A DNA stretch of 25,542 nt, from the IMG/VR virus record IMGVR_UViG_3300032665_000174, positions 1-25,542 of that record; one strand, 5' to 3'. The stretch is from a virus. A program made the translations under genes and the position numbers. Shown here in pieces: positions 7,101 through 14,960 of the stretch (positions are counted from its first letter, which is position 1; every line of letters begins with the position of its first letter). The notes below the pieces were generated by a model. That model saw only the letters and a program-made list of their open reading frames with translations. It searched no databases and was not told the DNA's origin.

Positions 7101-9411
7101 GCCTGAATCACCGCGCTACAACCACATCAATGACGAAGGCCAAGCAGTTGGTGAAAACTACGGTCGCCCAATGACCGAGCAAGAACTTCAAGCCTTGAGT
7201 GCCGACCCCATGTATGCAAGGAACAAGGCGCTTAACAAATGGGTGGAGAGCAACCTTGGCAACTACATTCGCAAGCAGATGGCAACGCCAAACGATCCGA
7301 TTCGCAAGCTGGCTGAAGAAGGCATCGTTCACATGGAGCCCGAGATGATGGGCACAGGCCAATACCTTGCTCGAGGCATGGAAGAGCCTGAGTACCATCG
7401 TCAACGTCATGGCGGTGAACGCCTTGGAAAATCAGAGGCTGCCAAAGCATGGGAAGACGCATCCGATGTATCGCTGGGCAAGACAACTGTTGGCGATGTT
7501 CTGCGCATGGGTCAAACTTCAGCAGGTTCTCATCATGTCGAACCATGGATGGAAAAGGCTGATCCAAAAACCGAACTGTTCCACCCGACAGATAACATGC
7601 ATGCGCATTATCTTGGGTTTGACCATATTGTCGACATCCTTAAGCAAGACTTGGCTGAAGGTCGTATTCGTCCAGACCAACTCAACAAGATCAGCATAGA
7701 ACAAGCCGTTCGTCGTGCCCATGAGTACAACGAAGAGCGCAAACGCAAAATGGCTGAGACTGCGCTCAAAGCAACTGAGGGGATGCCAGTCCATAAGGAC
7801 TACGGCAACGGCTTTAGATGGCTGGAACTGGCTCTGGACAAGAACCTGCCCGAAGGCTGGAGCCAACATCCGTCCGGCACATATACTGACCCGCAAGGCG
7901 TCAACCATGTCCAACATCCCAACTACAGCAAGCTGGAAGAGGCGCTGAAGTATGAAGGCGACACAATGGGTCACTGCGTTGGTGGGTACTGCCCAGATGT
8001 TGCAAGTGGCAATACTCGTATTTTTAGTTTGCGTGACAAGAAGAATGAGCCGCATGTAACGATTGAGGTTGAGCCCAAAGGGGCGGTCTTCAGTGATGTG
8101 GCAAAGTATATTGGTAAAGAAGAGGCTGATCGGTTACTTGACCAAGGCGTTACTTTGAGTGAAATGATCAAAAACATTCCTAATTTTCAATACCCGCAAC
8201 GTATCAACCAAATCAAAGGCAAGGGCAACGCCAAGCCTGCGGCCAAGTACATTCCTTACGCGCAAGACTTTGTGAAGTCGGGCAATTGGACAAATGTTGA
8301 AGACTTGCATCACGCCGACATGGTTCCCATTGGCAACAACAAGTATTTAGACCAAAACGAAGCAAAAAAACATTACGAACCACGCATAAAAATGGCGATT
8401 GAATTTTTGCAGAACCATCCAGCGTTCAAAGAACAGCATGCTGCAAAAGAAGCATATTATGGTAATAACTACGATTACCACAATAAACGCAACATTGAAA
8501 AAGTTTATCAAGAACCACTTTACCCAAATTCAAGCTACACGGCACCGGATCTGCTTAAATCTATTAAAAATCCACAAGATTATGTTAGAAATGTAAATGA
8601 GCATTACCCAAGCCTTAATTATTGGCTCAGCGAAGCTGAAAAAGGAATGGCTCATCACGGTTATGAACCGCCAGTTCAACAAAAAGCCCGCGGCGGCATT
8701 GTTTACAAAGCAACAGGAGGCTCTATGCCATCATTAAGTCAAATGCAAGCAGAGTTGATGATGAAACAACCGACAAGCCTTTCAAACATCACCAATGTTG
8801 GCGCTGAAGAAGCCCCCAACCTACCAGTCAAAGACTTCATCCTGCCTCATGGCCAACACCCCGGCCAGTTGCCCGTTGGCGGTATCGATATGCAGCCCGC
8901 GGTGCCCGGGCAACAATTGTGGCCTACACAACCACCTGCACCGGGACAACAGCCCCAGCAAGGCCAACAGCAGCCTCAGCAAGGCGGCCAACTACCACAA
9001 GGTGGCCCACAGGGTCAACCGCCCAGCAACATCCTTCAAATGACGCCCCAAGGCCGAGCCATGGGTGCTATGCAACCGCAACAGCCAGCAGCAATGGCCA
9101 GAGGTGGCAGTGTGCCGTCCAAGTATGAAGTGAAACCCTACCATGACGACGAGGGAAAACGTGTTGGTTGGAGTGTTCATGAAGGCGATTACATCCATGA
9201 CGTGTACCCAACCAAAGCGTATGCCGTCAATGTGATGAAGCAATGGATTGAGCACGATAAGAAAAAGAACGAACCCCAGCAAGCCAAAAAAGGTGGGACA
9301 ATCAAGCCTGTTGGGCACGGCATCACCAAAGAAAAAGTTACAATTTCGCCCAACCTTGACGCCATGCAGTACGAACTGATGAGCGTTAAACACTTTAAGA
9401 AGGCCAAGTGA
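4177..9411 (+). CDS. Giant multidomain polyvalent-type protein (1744 aa)
   Basis: ATG 4177 is chosen because GAGGTG (4168-4173) is its Shine-Dalgarno; GTG 4171 lies inside that site. Visible segments in order: residues 130-300, a domain with FRAVHDVYGHALHG (H225) and a following WAAHSGM...AMTAETRGQN motif; residues 360-505, an ADP-ribosyltransferase/MuF-like pattern (THFSHEPNL, YGTGIKGA, RTYFYAG, YGYNGMI, AAVFNPVPVQKY); residues 600-930, unrecognised helical region; about 1190-1400, a PcfJ-like domain with HCVGGY at 1266-1271, IFSLRD and QIKGKGN; 1557-1640, a Pro/Gln-rich linker; then a short C-terminal domain. A GG...MQxxL motif occurs three times. Large polyvalent proteins encoded beside portal genes are often packaged and injected; that role is inferred. 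Confidence 0.7.
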   Translation: MAKQQGITYDTAQEGPFYRVRPHGVASGFAATSGNIESHRDTGQGQQGLSRDTVPQPLTDEAVKGIIKGPDNAIRHAAEAYTKQHLGKPYKPVDNSSSSLSKQGAIGRTFLLAATDHPEYKKAVYEAYKRHMPEHVGEAQDYDQLLQKAYGHLAHETKRQFESLPINMSFHRNGEGNYQDSKEMMRDVHGHRHLYVFQGGDRHDFLHNVHPESGLNDNEMFRAVHDVYGHALHGTTFGPQGEEKAWAAHSGMFSQLAQAAMTAETRGQNSVVNYTPLNARIKAEVAALDETAYDAKRKGRMDLFEAAKAEKKNLLDNHFQFAPQRAVLLPPEMNSGSYAGGIPAYIRHLIQPEGGETAQLTHFSHEPNLTMTDPTRYGTGIKGAEASRLQEPGAVRDRTYFYAGNPERGEVGLGTHKYKAMVDKLYDMGADPLMLRKLAVEANRTPHTSMVNPGLVDQVQAANDYERLIKDYGYNGMINRNLSMPTAAVFNPVPVQKYADGNSVKPLTLPDVHKQTIGLAQQLMADNPKMDMQSALEKAGQHLSKKFDWEHDTKPALEKTYGALQPAEYSASAPQRQKNTPEVVQKRIEHTQQFLSQPTEPWQPPPPEKQAFDRAAIKHALGGFPDVEQSKFPRDVPPRANIEHVHEVYQDPVNRELIKKQILRGLPLGGETFYASLYPVKLAAMEAGIPEEKFNSWIHSIAPASARNSIMNEMAVGQAIRDLHARGVELTPTNMEKLRQEFKEKHGVGLPMMPSHEEGVASVLNNNTDLRQHSLANIPTNYKIPTYGTQKAGDFAHSWVGDVHEAAGETLGSPYHPYFKESGGFKNLEYGAAENHMLDIAKELGIPGGMAQAGRWFGGGELTGLVSPRGDALDLLEKQVAYSLHQQGINPTPKAVRDYTLNMIKTGRGTLLPWFKKSGMPDVRTVKKDGGSVEPSIDEMQAALALRKPVHLAIGGQGPRNWMKGVEGVINPLKGPESPRYNHINDEGQAVGENYGRPMTEQELQALSADPMYARNKALNKWVESNLGNYIRKQMATPNDPIRKLAEEGIVHMEPEMMGTGQYLARGMEEPEYHRQRHGGERLGKSEAAKAWEDASDVSLGKTTVGDVLRMGQTSAGSHHVEPWMEKADPKTELFHPTDNMHAHYLGFDHIVDILKQDLAEGRIRPDQLNKISIEQAVRRAHEYNEERKRKMAETALKATEGMPVHKDYGNGFRWLELALDKNLPEGWSQHPSGTYTDPQGVNHVQHPNYSKLEEALKYEGDTMGHCVGGYCPDVASGNTRIFSLRDKKNEPHVTIEVEPKGAVFSDVAKYIGKEEADRLLDQGVTLSEMIKNIPNFQYPQRINQIKGKGNAKPAAKYIPYAQDFVKSGNWTNVEDLHHADMVPIGNNKYLDQNEAKKHYEPRIKMAIEFLQNHPAFKEQHAAKEAYYGNNYDYHNKRNIEKVYQEPLYPNSSYTAPDLLKSIKNPQDYVRNVNEHYPSLNYWLSEAEKGMAHHGYEPPVQQKARGGIVYKATGGSMPSLSQMQAELMMKQPTSLSNITNVGAEEAPNLPVKDFILPHGQHPGQLPVGGIDMQPAVPGQQLWPTQPPAPGQQPQQGQQQPQQGGQLPQGGPQGQPPSNILQMTPQGRAMGAMQPQQPAAMARGGSVPSKYEVKPYHDDEGKRVGWSVHEGDYIHDVYPTKAYAVNVMKQWIEHDKKKNEPQQAKKGGTIKPVGHGITKEKVTISPNLDAMQYELMSVKHFKKAK

Positions 9412-11885
9412 TGGAAGAGCAAGACAACATCGACCCAGAACTGAACGAAGACGGCAGTGCGGAAGTAGAGATTCCCGAAGAGGACATTGACACCGAAGAA
9501 CTGCCTGATGGCTCTGCGATAGTGACGCTGCCGGAGGACGGCCCAGAGGTTAACCCTGACTTCTACTCCAACATGGCAGAGAGCATGAGCGACTGGGACT
9601 TGCAGCCGCTGTCTGCTCGGTACATTGACCTGCTTGAGAACGACAAGAACGCACGAGAATTAAGAGATAAGCAGTATGAAGAGGGTATTCGTCGGACTGG
9701 TATGGGCAATGATGCCCCCGGAGGTGCAACCTTTATGGGAGCCTCTAAGGTCGTCCATCCTGCCATGGCTGAGGGTTGCGTCGACTTCGCTGCACGGGCG
9801 ATCAAAGAGATGTTCCCGCCGGACGGCCCTGTACGCACGAAGATCATTGGCACGGTTGACGACCAGAAACTTGAGGTCGCAGAGCGCAAGCGTGATTTCC
9901 TGAATTGGCAGATCACCGAACAGATTGAAGAGTTCCGTGATGAGCAAGAACAACTGCTGACCCAACTGCCTTTGGGCGGCTCACAGTACTTCAAGCTGTG
10001 GTATGACGAGAAGAAGAAACGCCCATGCGTTGAGTTCTTGCCGATTGACCGAGTAATCTTGCCGTTTGCGGCGACTAACTTCTACACGGCAGAACGTGCG
10101 GCTGAGATGCACGAGATCACCCATTGGGAGTTCAACCGCCGTGTGGCGTCTGGTATGTACCGTGACGTGAGCATCACCCGCGCCACGATGGAGATTGACC
10201 CCACCAAGCCTCAGAAAGCCAACGACAAGATTGAAGGCAAGAAGTATGAGGACAATGATGACGGTTTGCGCAAGGTCTACCACATCTACACCTACATGGA
10301 ACTTGAAGACGACAAGTATTCCAAGGGTGAGATGGCTCCGTACATTTTGATGATTGACGAGTTGAGCAATCAGGTCGTGGGTCTGTACCGCAACTGGGAA
10401 GAGACTGACGACACAATGACCAAGCTAGATTGGATCGTTGAGTTTAAGTTCATCCCATGGCGAGGTGCTTATGCGATTGGTTTACCGCAGCTTATTGGCG
10501 GTCTTAGTGCCGCTCTTACTGGTGCTCTGCGCGCTTTGTTGGACACTGCACATATCAACAACAGCGCTACTATGCTTAAGCTTAAGGGCGCTAAGATTTC
10601 AGGTCAGTCTGCTCAACCTGATGTCACCCAAGTCATTGAGATAGAGGGCGCACCCGGCGTACAAGACATCCGTCAGATCGCCATGCCCATGCCGTTCAAC
10701 CCGCCTTCGGACGTGCTATTCCAGCTTCTAGGCTGGCTTGACACGGCCGCCAAGGGGGTAGTGACCACCAGCGAAGAAAAGGTCGCTGACGTCAATTCTC
10801 AAGCCCCTGTGGGCACGACTCAAGCGCTGATTGAGCAGGGCGCCGCGGTGTTCTCCGCTATTCACGCTCGACTGCATGAATCTCAAGCCCGTGTGCTAAA
10901 GATTTTGTGCCGCTTGAATCGCTGGCACTTTGACGAGATGCGCAAGGCTGACGTTGTCACCGACTTGGATATTGAGCGTGACGACTTTGCCAAGAACACC
11001 GACATCGTTCCGGTGTCTGATCCGCACATCTTCTCTGAGACTCAGCGCATGGCTCAGAACCAAGCTGTGCTGGCGTTGGTGGACAAGTATCCCGACCAGT
11101 TCAATGTCTCCAAAGTGTTGTCTCGCTTCTTGAAACAATTGAAAGTGCCGGACATCAACGAGATCATGAAGGACGTGCCTGCACCAGAGCAACGCACTTC
11201 CGCGGACGAAAACGCCGCCATGCTCATTGGCCAGCCTGCATACGCTTACATGCAGCAAGACCACATCGCTCACATCCAAGATCACTTGCAGTTTGCGATG
11301 AATCCCTTCTTGGGCCAGTCGCCATTTGCTGATCCGAACTATCTGAACAATGTGATCGAGCACTTGAAGCAACACATGACGCTCTGGTACTTGAACCGTA
11401 GCAATGCCTATGTGGCTGAGTCCCGCGGTGGCAAGCCTGTAAACAACTACGACGATCCGAAGTTGACCTCAAGCATCGACCAACTGTATGCAGTTGTTGG
11501 CGCCCATGTGGAGCAAGACACCAAAGAGGTGTTCCAAGCCTTCGCACCGGCCTTCCAAAGCCTCATCCAGCAAGCCCAACAGCGCCAACAAGCTGCTCAA
11601 GGTGGACTGCCTCCAGATGCACAAGTCGTCAAAGACACCAGCATGGCAGAGACACAACGCAAGGCGGCCAAAGACAAGGCGGATCAACAGATTGCTCAGG
11701 CAAGGTTGCAAGTGGAAGCACAACGCAATCAACTGGACAACCAGACACGCATCCAGATCGAAAATGCAAAATTGACGCACGAAACGATCAATCACGCTGC
11801 CGATTTGCAACAACAGAATTTACAATCGGCTCAACAGCCACAACCGGCAGCAATGCCACAACAAGGAGTTCCAAATGGCATCTGA
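9411..11885 (+). CDS. Portal protein
   Basis: An 824-aa protein starting at ATG 9411, coupled to the giant gene by TGATG. It would form the dodecameric ring through which terminase pumps DNA. Support: position after terminase and before scaffold and capsid genes, length in the P22-like portal range, and segments typical of portals of uncultured aquatic podoviruses (FMGASKVVHPAMAEGCVDFA near residues 104-123, then FLPIDRVILPF, and a central VNSQAPVGTTQALIEQGA). The N-terminal 45 residues are very acidic. The last ~110 residues are an Ala/Gln-rich coiled coil (AETQRKAAKDKADQQIAQAR, then QQNLQSAQQPQPAAMPQQG), resembling the C-terminal barrel of P22 gp1. Family assignment is from pattern and context, not a search. 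Confidence 0.85.
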   Translation: MEEQDNIDPELNEDGSAEVEIPEEDIDTEELPDGSAIVTLPEDGPEVNPDFYSNMAESMSDWDLQPLSARYIDLLENDKNARELRDKQYEEGIRRTGMGNDAPGGATFMGASKVVHPAMAEGCVDFAARAIKEMFPPDGPVRTKIIGTVDDQKLEVAERKRDFLNWQITEQIEEFRDEQEQLLTQLPLGGSQYFKLWYDEKKKRPCVEFLPIDRVILPFAATNFYTAERAAEMHEITHWEFNRRVASGMYRDVSITRATMEIDPTKPQKANDKIEGKKYEDNDDGLRKVYHIYTYMELEDDKYSKGEMAPYILMIDELSNQVVGLYRNWEETDDTMTKLDWIVEFKFIPWRGAYAIGLPQLIGGLSAALTGALRALLDTAHINNSATMLKLKGAKISGQSAQPDVTQVIEIEGAPGVQDIRQIAMPMPFNPPSDVLFQLLGWLDTAAKGVVTTSEEKVADVNSQAPVGTTQALIEQGAAVFSAIHARLHESQARVLKILCRLNRWHFDEMRKADVVTDLDIERDDFAKNTDIVPVSDPHIFSETQRMAQNQAVLALVDKYPDQFNVSKVLSRFLKQLKVPDINEIMKDVPAPEQRTSADENAAMLIGQPAYAYMQQDHIAHIQDHLQFAMNPFLGQSPFADPNYLNNVIEHLKQHMTLWYLNRSNAYVAESRGGKPVNNYDDPKLTSSIDQLYAVVGAHVEQDTKEVFQAFAPAFQSLIQQAQQRQQAAQGGLPPDAQVVKDTSMAETQRKAAKDKADQQIAQARLQVEAQRNQLDNQTRIQIENAKLTHETINHAADLQQQNLQSAQQPQPAAMPQQGVPNGI

Positions 11886-12033
11886 AGCAGAACAAAAGGG
11901 CATCAACGTGCCCCAGCACAAACGCTTGGCCCAAGGCGAAAAGCTGGACGGTACTAGCCTGCAACCCAAGGGCGGCAGCCAATCTCAAGGCAAGTCGCAC
12001 GGCGGTCTGAGCGCATTGAAGAAACAAAAATGA
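11875..12033 (+). CDS. Small basic protein, 52 aa
   Basis: ATG 11875 overlaps the portal 3' end by 11 nt and is preceded by ACAAGGAGTTCCAA, a strong ribosome-binding site. The 52-aa product (MASEAEQKGINVPQHKRLAQ...) is rich in Lys, Gln, Ser and Gly, with two GG motifs (PKGGSQ, SHGGLSALKKQK), and is probably disordered. The TGA overlaps the next ATG (ATGA at 12030). The GG-rich tail recalls the other Lys-Gly-Gly proteins of this window. Function unknown. Confidence 0.7.
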   Translation: MASEAEQKGINVPQHKRLAQGEKLDGTSLQPKGGSQSQGKSHGGLSALKKQK

Positions 12034-12209
12034 TTGACCGCCTGATCCATGTGATCAAGCTTCAACAAGCCGAGTTGAGCGCGTCCCTAGCCTCGGGGCA
12101 TGCTCAATCTTGGGAATCCTATCAGCGTCTGGTGGGCAGGTACGAGGGCTTCCAACAAGTGTTGGACGAGATCGACAACCTGCTGGACGAGGATAAGGGT
12201 AAAGAATAG
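12030..12209 (+). CDS. Small helical hypothetical protein, 59 aa
   Basis: ATG 12030 overlaps the previous stop; 59 codons run to TAG 12207-12209. The product (MIDRLIHVIKLQQAELSASL...) reads as an amphipathic helical pair: LQQAELSASLASGHAQSWESY, then GRYEGFQQVLDEIDNLL and an acidic end. Such small helical-hairpin proteins are common between portal and scaffold genes of aquatic phages, but no role is known to me. A palindrome follows the stop codon by one nucleotide. Confidence 0.7.
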   Translation: MIDRLIHVIKLQQAELSASLASGHAQSWESYQRLVGRYEGFQQVLDEIDNLLDEDKGKE

Positions 12210-12210
12210 A

Positions 12211-12227
12211 CCCCAGTTTAACTGGGG
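12211..12227. repeat. 17-bp palindrome with CCAGTTTAACTGG core, site 3
   Basis: CCCCAGTTTAACTGGGG is a perfect palindrome around a central T, in non-coding DNA. The core 12213-12225 matches the family of sites at 4063 and 4097. As RNA it could form a 6-bp hairpin, but there is no T tract. Confidence 0.8.
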
Positions 12228-12311
12228 CATGAAACGTCCCCCTAAAGGACGGAGGCCGCGCTGATAAAGCGCTTAGAAGACGCACCTGCAAAGGTGATTT
12301 TAGGAGTTAGT
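12228..12311 (+). other. Structured leader of GroES-like gene
   Basis: Three successive short hairpins: CGTCC/GGACG (12235-12251), GCGCT/AGCGC (12258-12272), and CACCT-GCAA-AGGTG with a GNRA loop (12283-12296). The last ends five nt before the AGGAG ribosome-binding site at 12302. Possibly an mRNA control or stability element. No T tract, and no tRNA T-arm. Confidence 0.4.
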
Positions 12312-12767
12312 ATGAGTGATACAAAAGACCCAATCCCCACGATTGAGGGGCAAGCGGGCGTGTCTGATCCAGTTGAACTGGCATGGGCATTCCCAGATGT
12401 GGCACCGGGGCAGCAGCCTTATGGTGGCCGCGTGATCGTCCAACTACGCCGGATCAAAAAGAAGGCTGGGCGCATCATCATCGTTGATGAAACCAAAGAG
12501 AACGAAAAATGGAACAACATGATCGGTAAGGTCGTGTCAATTGGCCCATTGGCGTTCAAAAACCGAGACACGATGGCGTCATGGCCAGAGGGTTCTTGGG
12601 CAAATGTTGGTGACTTTGTGCGCGTTCCTCGCTGGGGTGGCGACCGTTGGGAGCGTCCAGTTCCTAATGAGGACGGCGAAGACCCAGTTTTGTTCATGAC
12701 CATAAACGACCATGAACTTATTGCGAAAGTCACAGACGATCCCCTGTCGTTCAAAGCTTACGTTTAA
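12312..12767 (+). CDS. GroES-like co-chaperonin
   Basis: A 151-aa protein. ATG 12312 has AGGAG five nt upstream; an in-frame GTG at 12294 lies in the last leader hairpin and is less likely. After a 40-aa N-terminal extension it follows the GroES pattern: YGGRVIVQLRRIKKKAGRII (first strands, mobile-loop position), IGKVVSIGPLAF, VGDFVRVPRWGGDRW, and a final VLFMTINDHELIAKV matching the GroES ending VLFMxxxDxLA. GroES-like proteins partner with host GroEL to fold capsid proteins, as T4 gp31 does. Its position immediately before scaffold and capsid genes fits that role. The mobile loop is divergent, so GroEL binding is inferred. Confidence 0.75.
   Translation: MSDTKDPIPTIEGQAGVSDPVELAWAFPDVAPGQQPYGGRVIVQLRRIKKKAGRIIIVDETKENEKWNNMIGKVVSIGPLAFKNRDTMASWPEGSWANVGDFVRVPRWGGDRWERPVPNEDGEDPVLFMTINDHELIAKVTDDPLSFKAYV
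12369..12381. repeat. 13-bp palindrome CCAGTTGAACTGG, site 4
   Basis: Palindromic around a central G, inside the GroES-like gene (codons for DPVELA). It shares the flank TGATCCAGTT with site 1. Confidence 0.7.
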
Positions 12768-12776
12768 GGAGCCAAC

Positions 12777-13772
12777 ATGAGTACCGAACCAGAAAACAAA
12801 GATTTGTCCATCGAAGAGGGCGTTGACGGCTCCGCGGTGGTCGACTTGCCGGATGATTTTGTCACTGATGACGATAATTCTGGCGCACAAGTTGAGAAAA
12901 ACGAAGGCGGTAACGTCCAAGACGAAGAACCCGACCATCCTGATGACTCAGAAGCTGTTTTGGCGGCCAAACGAGCACGTCGCAAGGCAAAACGTGACCT
13001 TGCCAAGCGTGGCCGTGAGGAAAAAGACGCCCAAATTCAGGCTCTGCGTCGCCAAAATGAAGAAATGCAACGCAAACTGGCTCAAGCCGACCAGCGTTTG
13101 CAACGAGTAGAACAAGAAAGCCACCAAGGCTTCGTTTCTCGAGTGGAAAAAGCCGTCCAAGACCAGCAAGTGCGTGTTGAATACGCCAAAATGAAGCTGG
13201 CAGAGGCCGCAAACAGCGGTGACGGCCAAGCCATGGTTGAGGCGCAAGAAATGATGTACCAAGCCCGTAAGGACTTGGACGCATTGGAGAACCAACGCCG
13301 CCAAATCGACCAACAACCACGCCAACAACCGGTTGCACCGGCCGCACCCGATCCACGAGTGCAACGCAACGCTGCGGACTGGCTGAAACGAAACAATTGG
13401 TACAAGGTTGACGGTTCAGACACCGATAGTCGCATCGCAAAAGAGGTCGATGTTGAACTTTCTAAAGAAGGTTGGACACCAACTGACCCAGATTATTGGG
13501 ATGAACTCGATAACCGCTTGCAAAAGTATTTACCCCATCGTTACAATGGGGCATCTGACGGCAATTCTGCTGTTCGTAAACCGAGGAATGTAGTGGGCAG
13601 TTCTGGACGTGAAGCTTCTGCTGCGTATGGTGGTACTAACCGCAATCAATTCACGCTGTCACCTGAACGGGTGAAGGCGATGAAAGAGATTGGGGCTTGG
13701 GACAACCCTGAGCGCAAAAAGAAGATGATCGCCGAATTCATTCGATATGACCGCCAAGGCGGTAACCGCTAA
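12777..13772 (+). CDS. Probable scaffolding protein
   Basis: A 331-aa protein with AAGGAG upstream of ATG 12777. The first 60 residues are very acidic. Residues 62-185 are a long charged coiled coil (AKRARRKAKRDLAKRGREEK, RRQNEEMQRKLAQADQRLQR). A QQPRQQPVAPAAPDP linker and a mixed C-terminal region (LKRNNWYKVDGSDTDSRIAK; FTLSPERVKAMKEIGAW) follow. An elongated acidic/coiled-coil protein directly upstream of the capsid genes is the usual form and place of a scaffold, which organises procapsid assembly and is then released. It shares a DGSAxVxLPxD motif with the portal N-terminus. Assignment rests on architecture and position. Confidence 0.65.
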   Translation: MSTEPENKDLSIEEGVDGSAVVDLPDDFVTDDDNSGAQVEKNEGGNVQDEEPDHPDDSEAVLAAKRARRKAKRDLAKRGREEKDAQIQALRRQNEEMQRKLAQADQRLQRVEQESHQGFVSRVEKAVQDQQVRVEYAKMKLAEAANSGDGQAMVEAQEMMYQARKDLDALENQRRQIDQQPRQQPVAPAAPDPRVQRNAADWLKRNNWYKVDGSDTDSRIAKEVDVELSKEGWTPTDPDYWDELDNRLQKYLPHRYNGASDGNSAVRKPRNVVGSSGREASAAYGGTNRNQFTLSPERVKAMKEIGAWDNPERKKKMIAEFIRYDRQGGNR

Positions 13773-13789
13773 TTACTTGGAGAATAAAC

Positions 13790-14341
13790 ATGACAGAATC
13801 ACGCCTAAAGAAATCCCTCAGTGCTGGTGGCCGCAATGATCGCGCAAGCGAGGACGCAAGCCGCGAAGCACCCGAGAATAAGTTCGCTTCAACACAGGAA
13901 CGTCGCAAGATGTGGAGTGAGGAGTGGACGCAATCAGCGCTTCCGAAATTACCTAACCTAGATGGCTGGCACTTGTGCTGGCTTTCGACAACCAACAGCT
14001 ACGACTCCATTGATAAGCGGATTCGCCAAGGGTACGTTCCAGTTAAGTCTGAAGAGTTCCCCGGCTTTGAGAATTATCGAGTGAAGTCAGGTGAGCATGT
14101 TGGCTACATTTCATGCAACGAAATGTTGCTGTTTAAATTGCCGATGGACATCTATCAGGACATCATGTTGTATCAACATCATGAGAAGCCCCGCGAGGAG
14201 GAGGAGAAAATCCGAGTCCAACAGGAGCAACTGCAAGGTGCGGCACGAGACAGCCGAGGTCGTTCTTTGGTGTCAGTCGAGGGTGAGGGTTTTGGTGGTT
14301 TTGATCAACAGCCAAGCAAAATGCCGGTATTTTCCGGCTAA
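13790..14341 (+). CDS. Conserved-looking head-module protein, unknown function
   Basis: A 183-aa protein with CTTGGAG upstream of ATG 13790. It has a basic, Ser-rich N-terminus, then an ordered core: KLPNLDGWHLCWLSTTNSYD, DKRIRQGYVPVKSEEFPGF, and SGEHVGYISCNEMLLFKLP. A charged helix (HEKPREEEEKIRVQQEQLQ) and a Gly-rich tail follow. The DKRIRQGYxPV segment is familiar from proteins found between scaffold and capsid genes of aquatic phages, but I cannot assign a function. Its place between scaffold and capsid genes suggests an assembly or minor head role. Confidence 0.6.
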   Translation: MTESRLKKSLSAGGRNDRASEDASREAPENKFASTQERRKMWSEEWTQSALPKLPNLDGWHLCWLSTTNSYDSIDKRIRQGYVPVKSEEFPGFENYRVKSGEHVGYISCNEMLLFKLPMDIYQDIMLYQHHEKPREEEEKIRVQQEQLQGAARDSRGRSLVSVEGEGFGGFDQQPSKMPVFSG

Positions 14342-14356
14342 CCCAAGGAGTTTAAT

Positions 14357-14947
14357 ATGAGTGCAACCTCTGCTCCGTTCGGCTTGCGCCCCGCGTTCCA
14401 CCCCTCCGGTTTGGATCGCGCTCAAGCGCTTGCTGGCGGTATCACCTCTGGCTACTCGACCGCTATTCTTAAAGGTCAACCAGTAGCCTATTCCGCCTCC
14501 GCTGGCGTCATCGTTCCTATCACCGCTAACAGCACCCAAGCCACTTGGTCTGGCGCTTTTGCTGGTGTGGAATGGACTGATTCCACTGGTCGTCGTCGTG
14601 TGTCCAACTATTGGCCCGCAAACACCGCGTACATCACCGGTTCTTGCGTTGCTTATTTCTACAACGATCAAAACATCGTTTATGAAATTCAAGCTGATGG
14701 CTCGATGGCTCAAACCACTATCGGTAATGAGTACCTGTTCACCAACGTGACTGCTGGCTCGACCACTACTGGCCTGTCGCAAGCTACCTTGGGTGCTTCG
14801 ACCGCTGTCGGTAATGCTCAACCCGGTCAAATGCGCGTCGTTGATCTGGCCCCCTATGTGGACAATGCGTGGGGTGATTCCTACACCGTCGTCCGTGTCG
14901 TTAACTCAGCTTCGCAGTTCTTCGGTACTGTGAACGCCATTGCATAA
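14357..14947 (+). CDS. Probable capsid-associated (decoration-type) protein
   Basis: A 196-aa protein, AAGGAG before ATG 14357, immediately before the major capsid gene. It begins MSATSAPFGLRPAFHPSG, an opening I associate with small beta-rich capsid-accessory proteins of aquatic phages. It is rich in Ala, Thr, Ser and Gly, without membrane segments or cysteine clusters (one Cys), and reads as a beta-barrel-type protein (AYFYNDQNIVYEIQADG; GDSYTVVRVVNSASQFFG). Codon use here is strongly biased, as in the following capsid gene, consistent with high expression. A cement or head-decoration role is inferred from context. Confidence 0.55.
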   Translation: MSATSAPFGLRPAFHPSGLDRAQALAGGITSGYSTAILKGQPVAYSASAGVIVPITANSTQATWSGAFAGVEWTDSTGRRRVSNYWPANTAYITGSCVAYFYNDQNIVYEIQADGSMAQTTIGNEYLFTNVTAGSTTTGLSQATLGASTAVGNAQPGQMRVVDLAPYVDNAWGDSYTVVRVVNSASQFFGTVNAIA

Positions 14948-14960
14948 AGGGAGCTAAATC

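Noticed and set aside
12229-12310. Possible tRNA: three hairpins and a GACGCACCTG stretch reminiscent of tRNA-Leu
   Set aside because: No acceptor stem, no 7-nt anticodon loop on a 5-bp stem, and no GGTTCGANTCC T-arm. Kept only as a structured leader.
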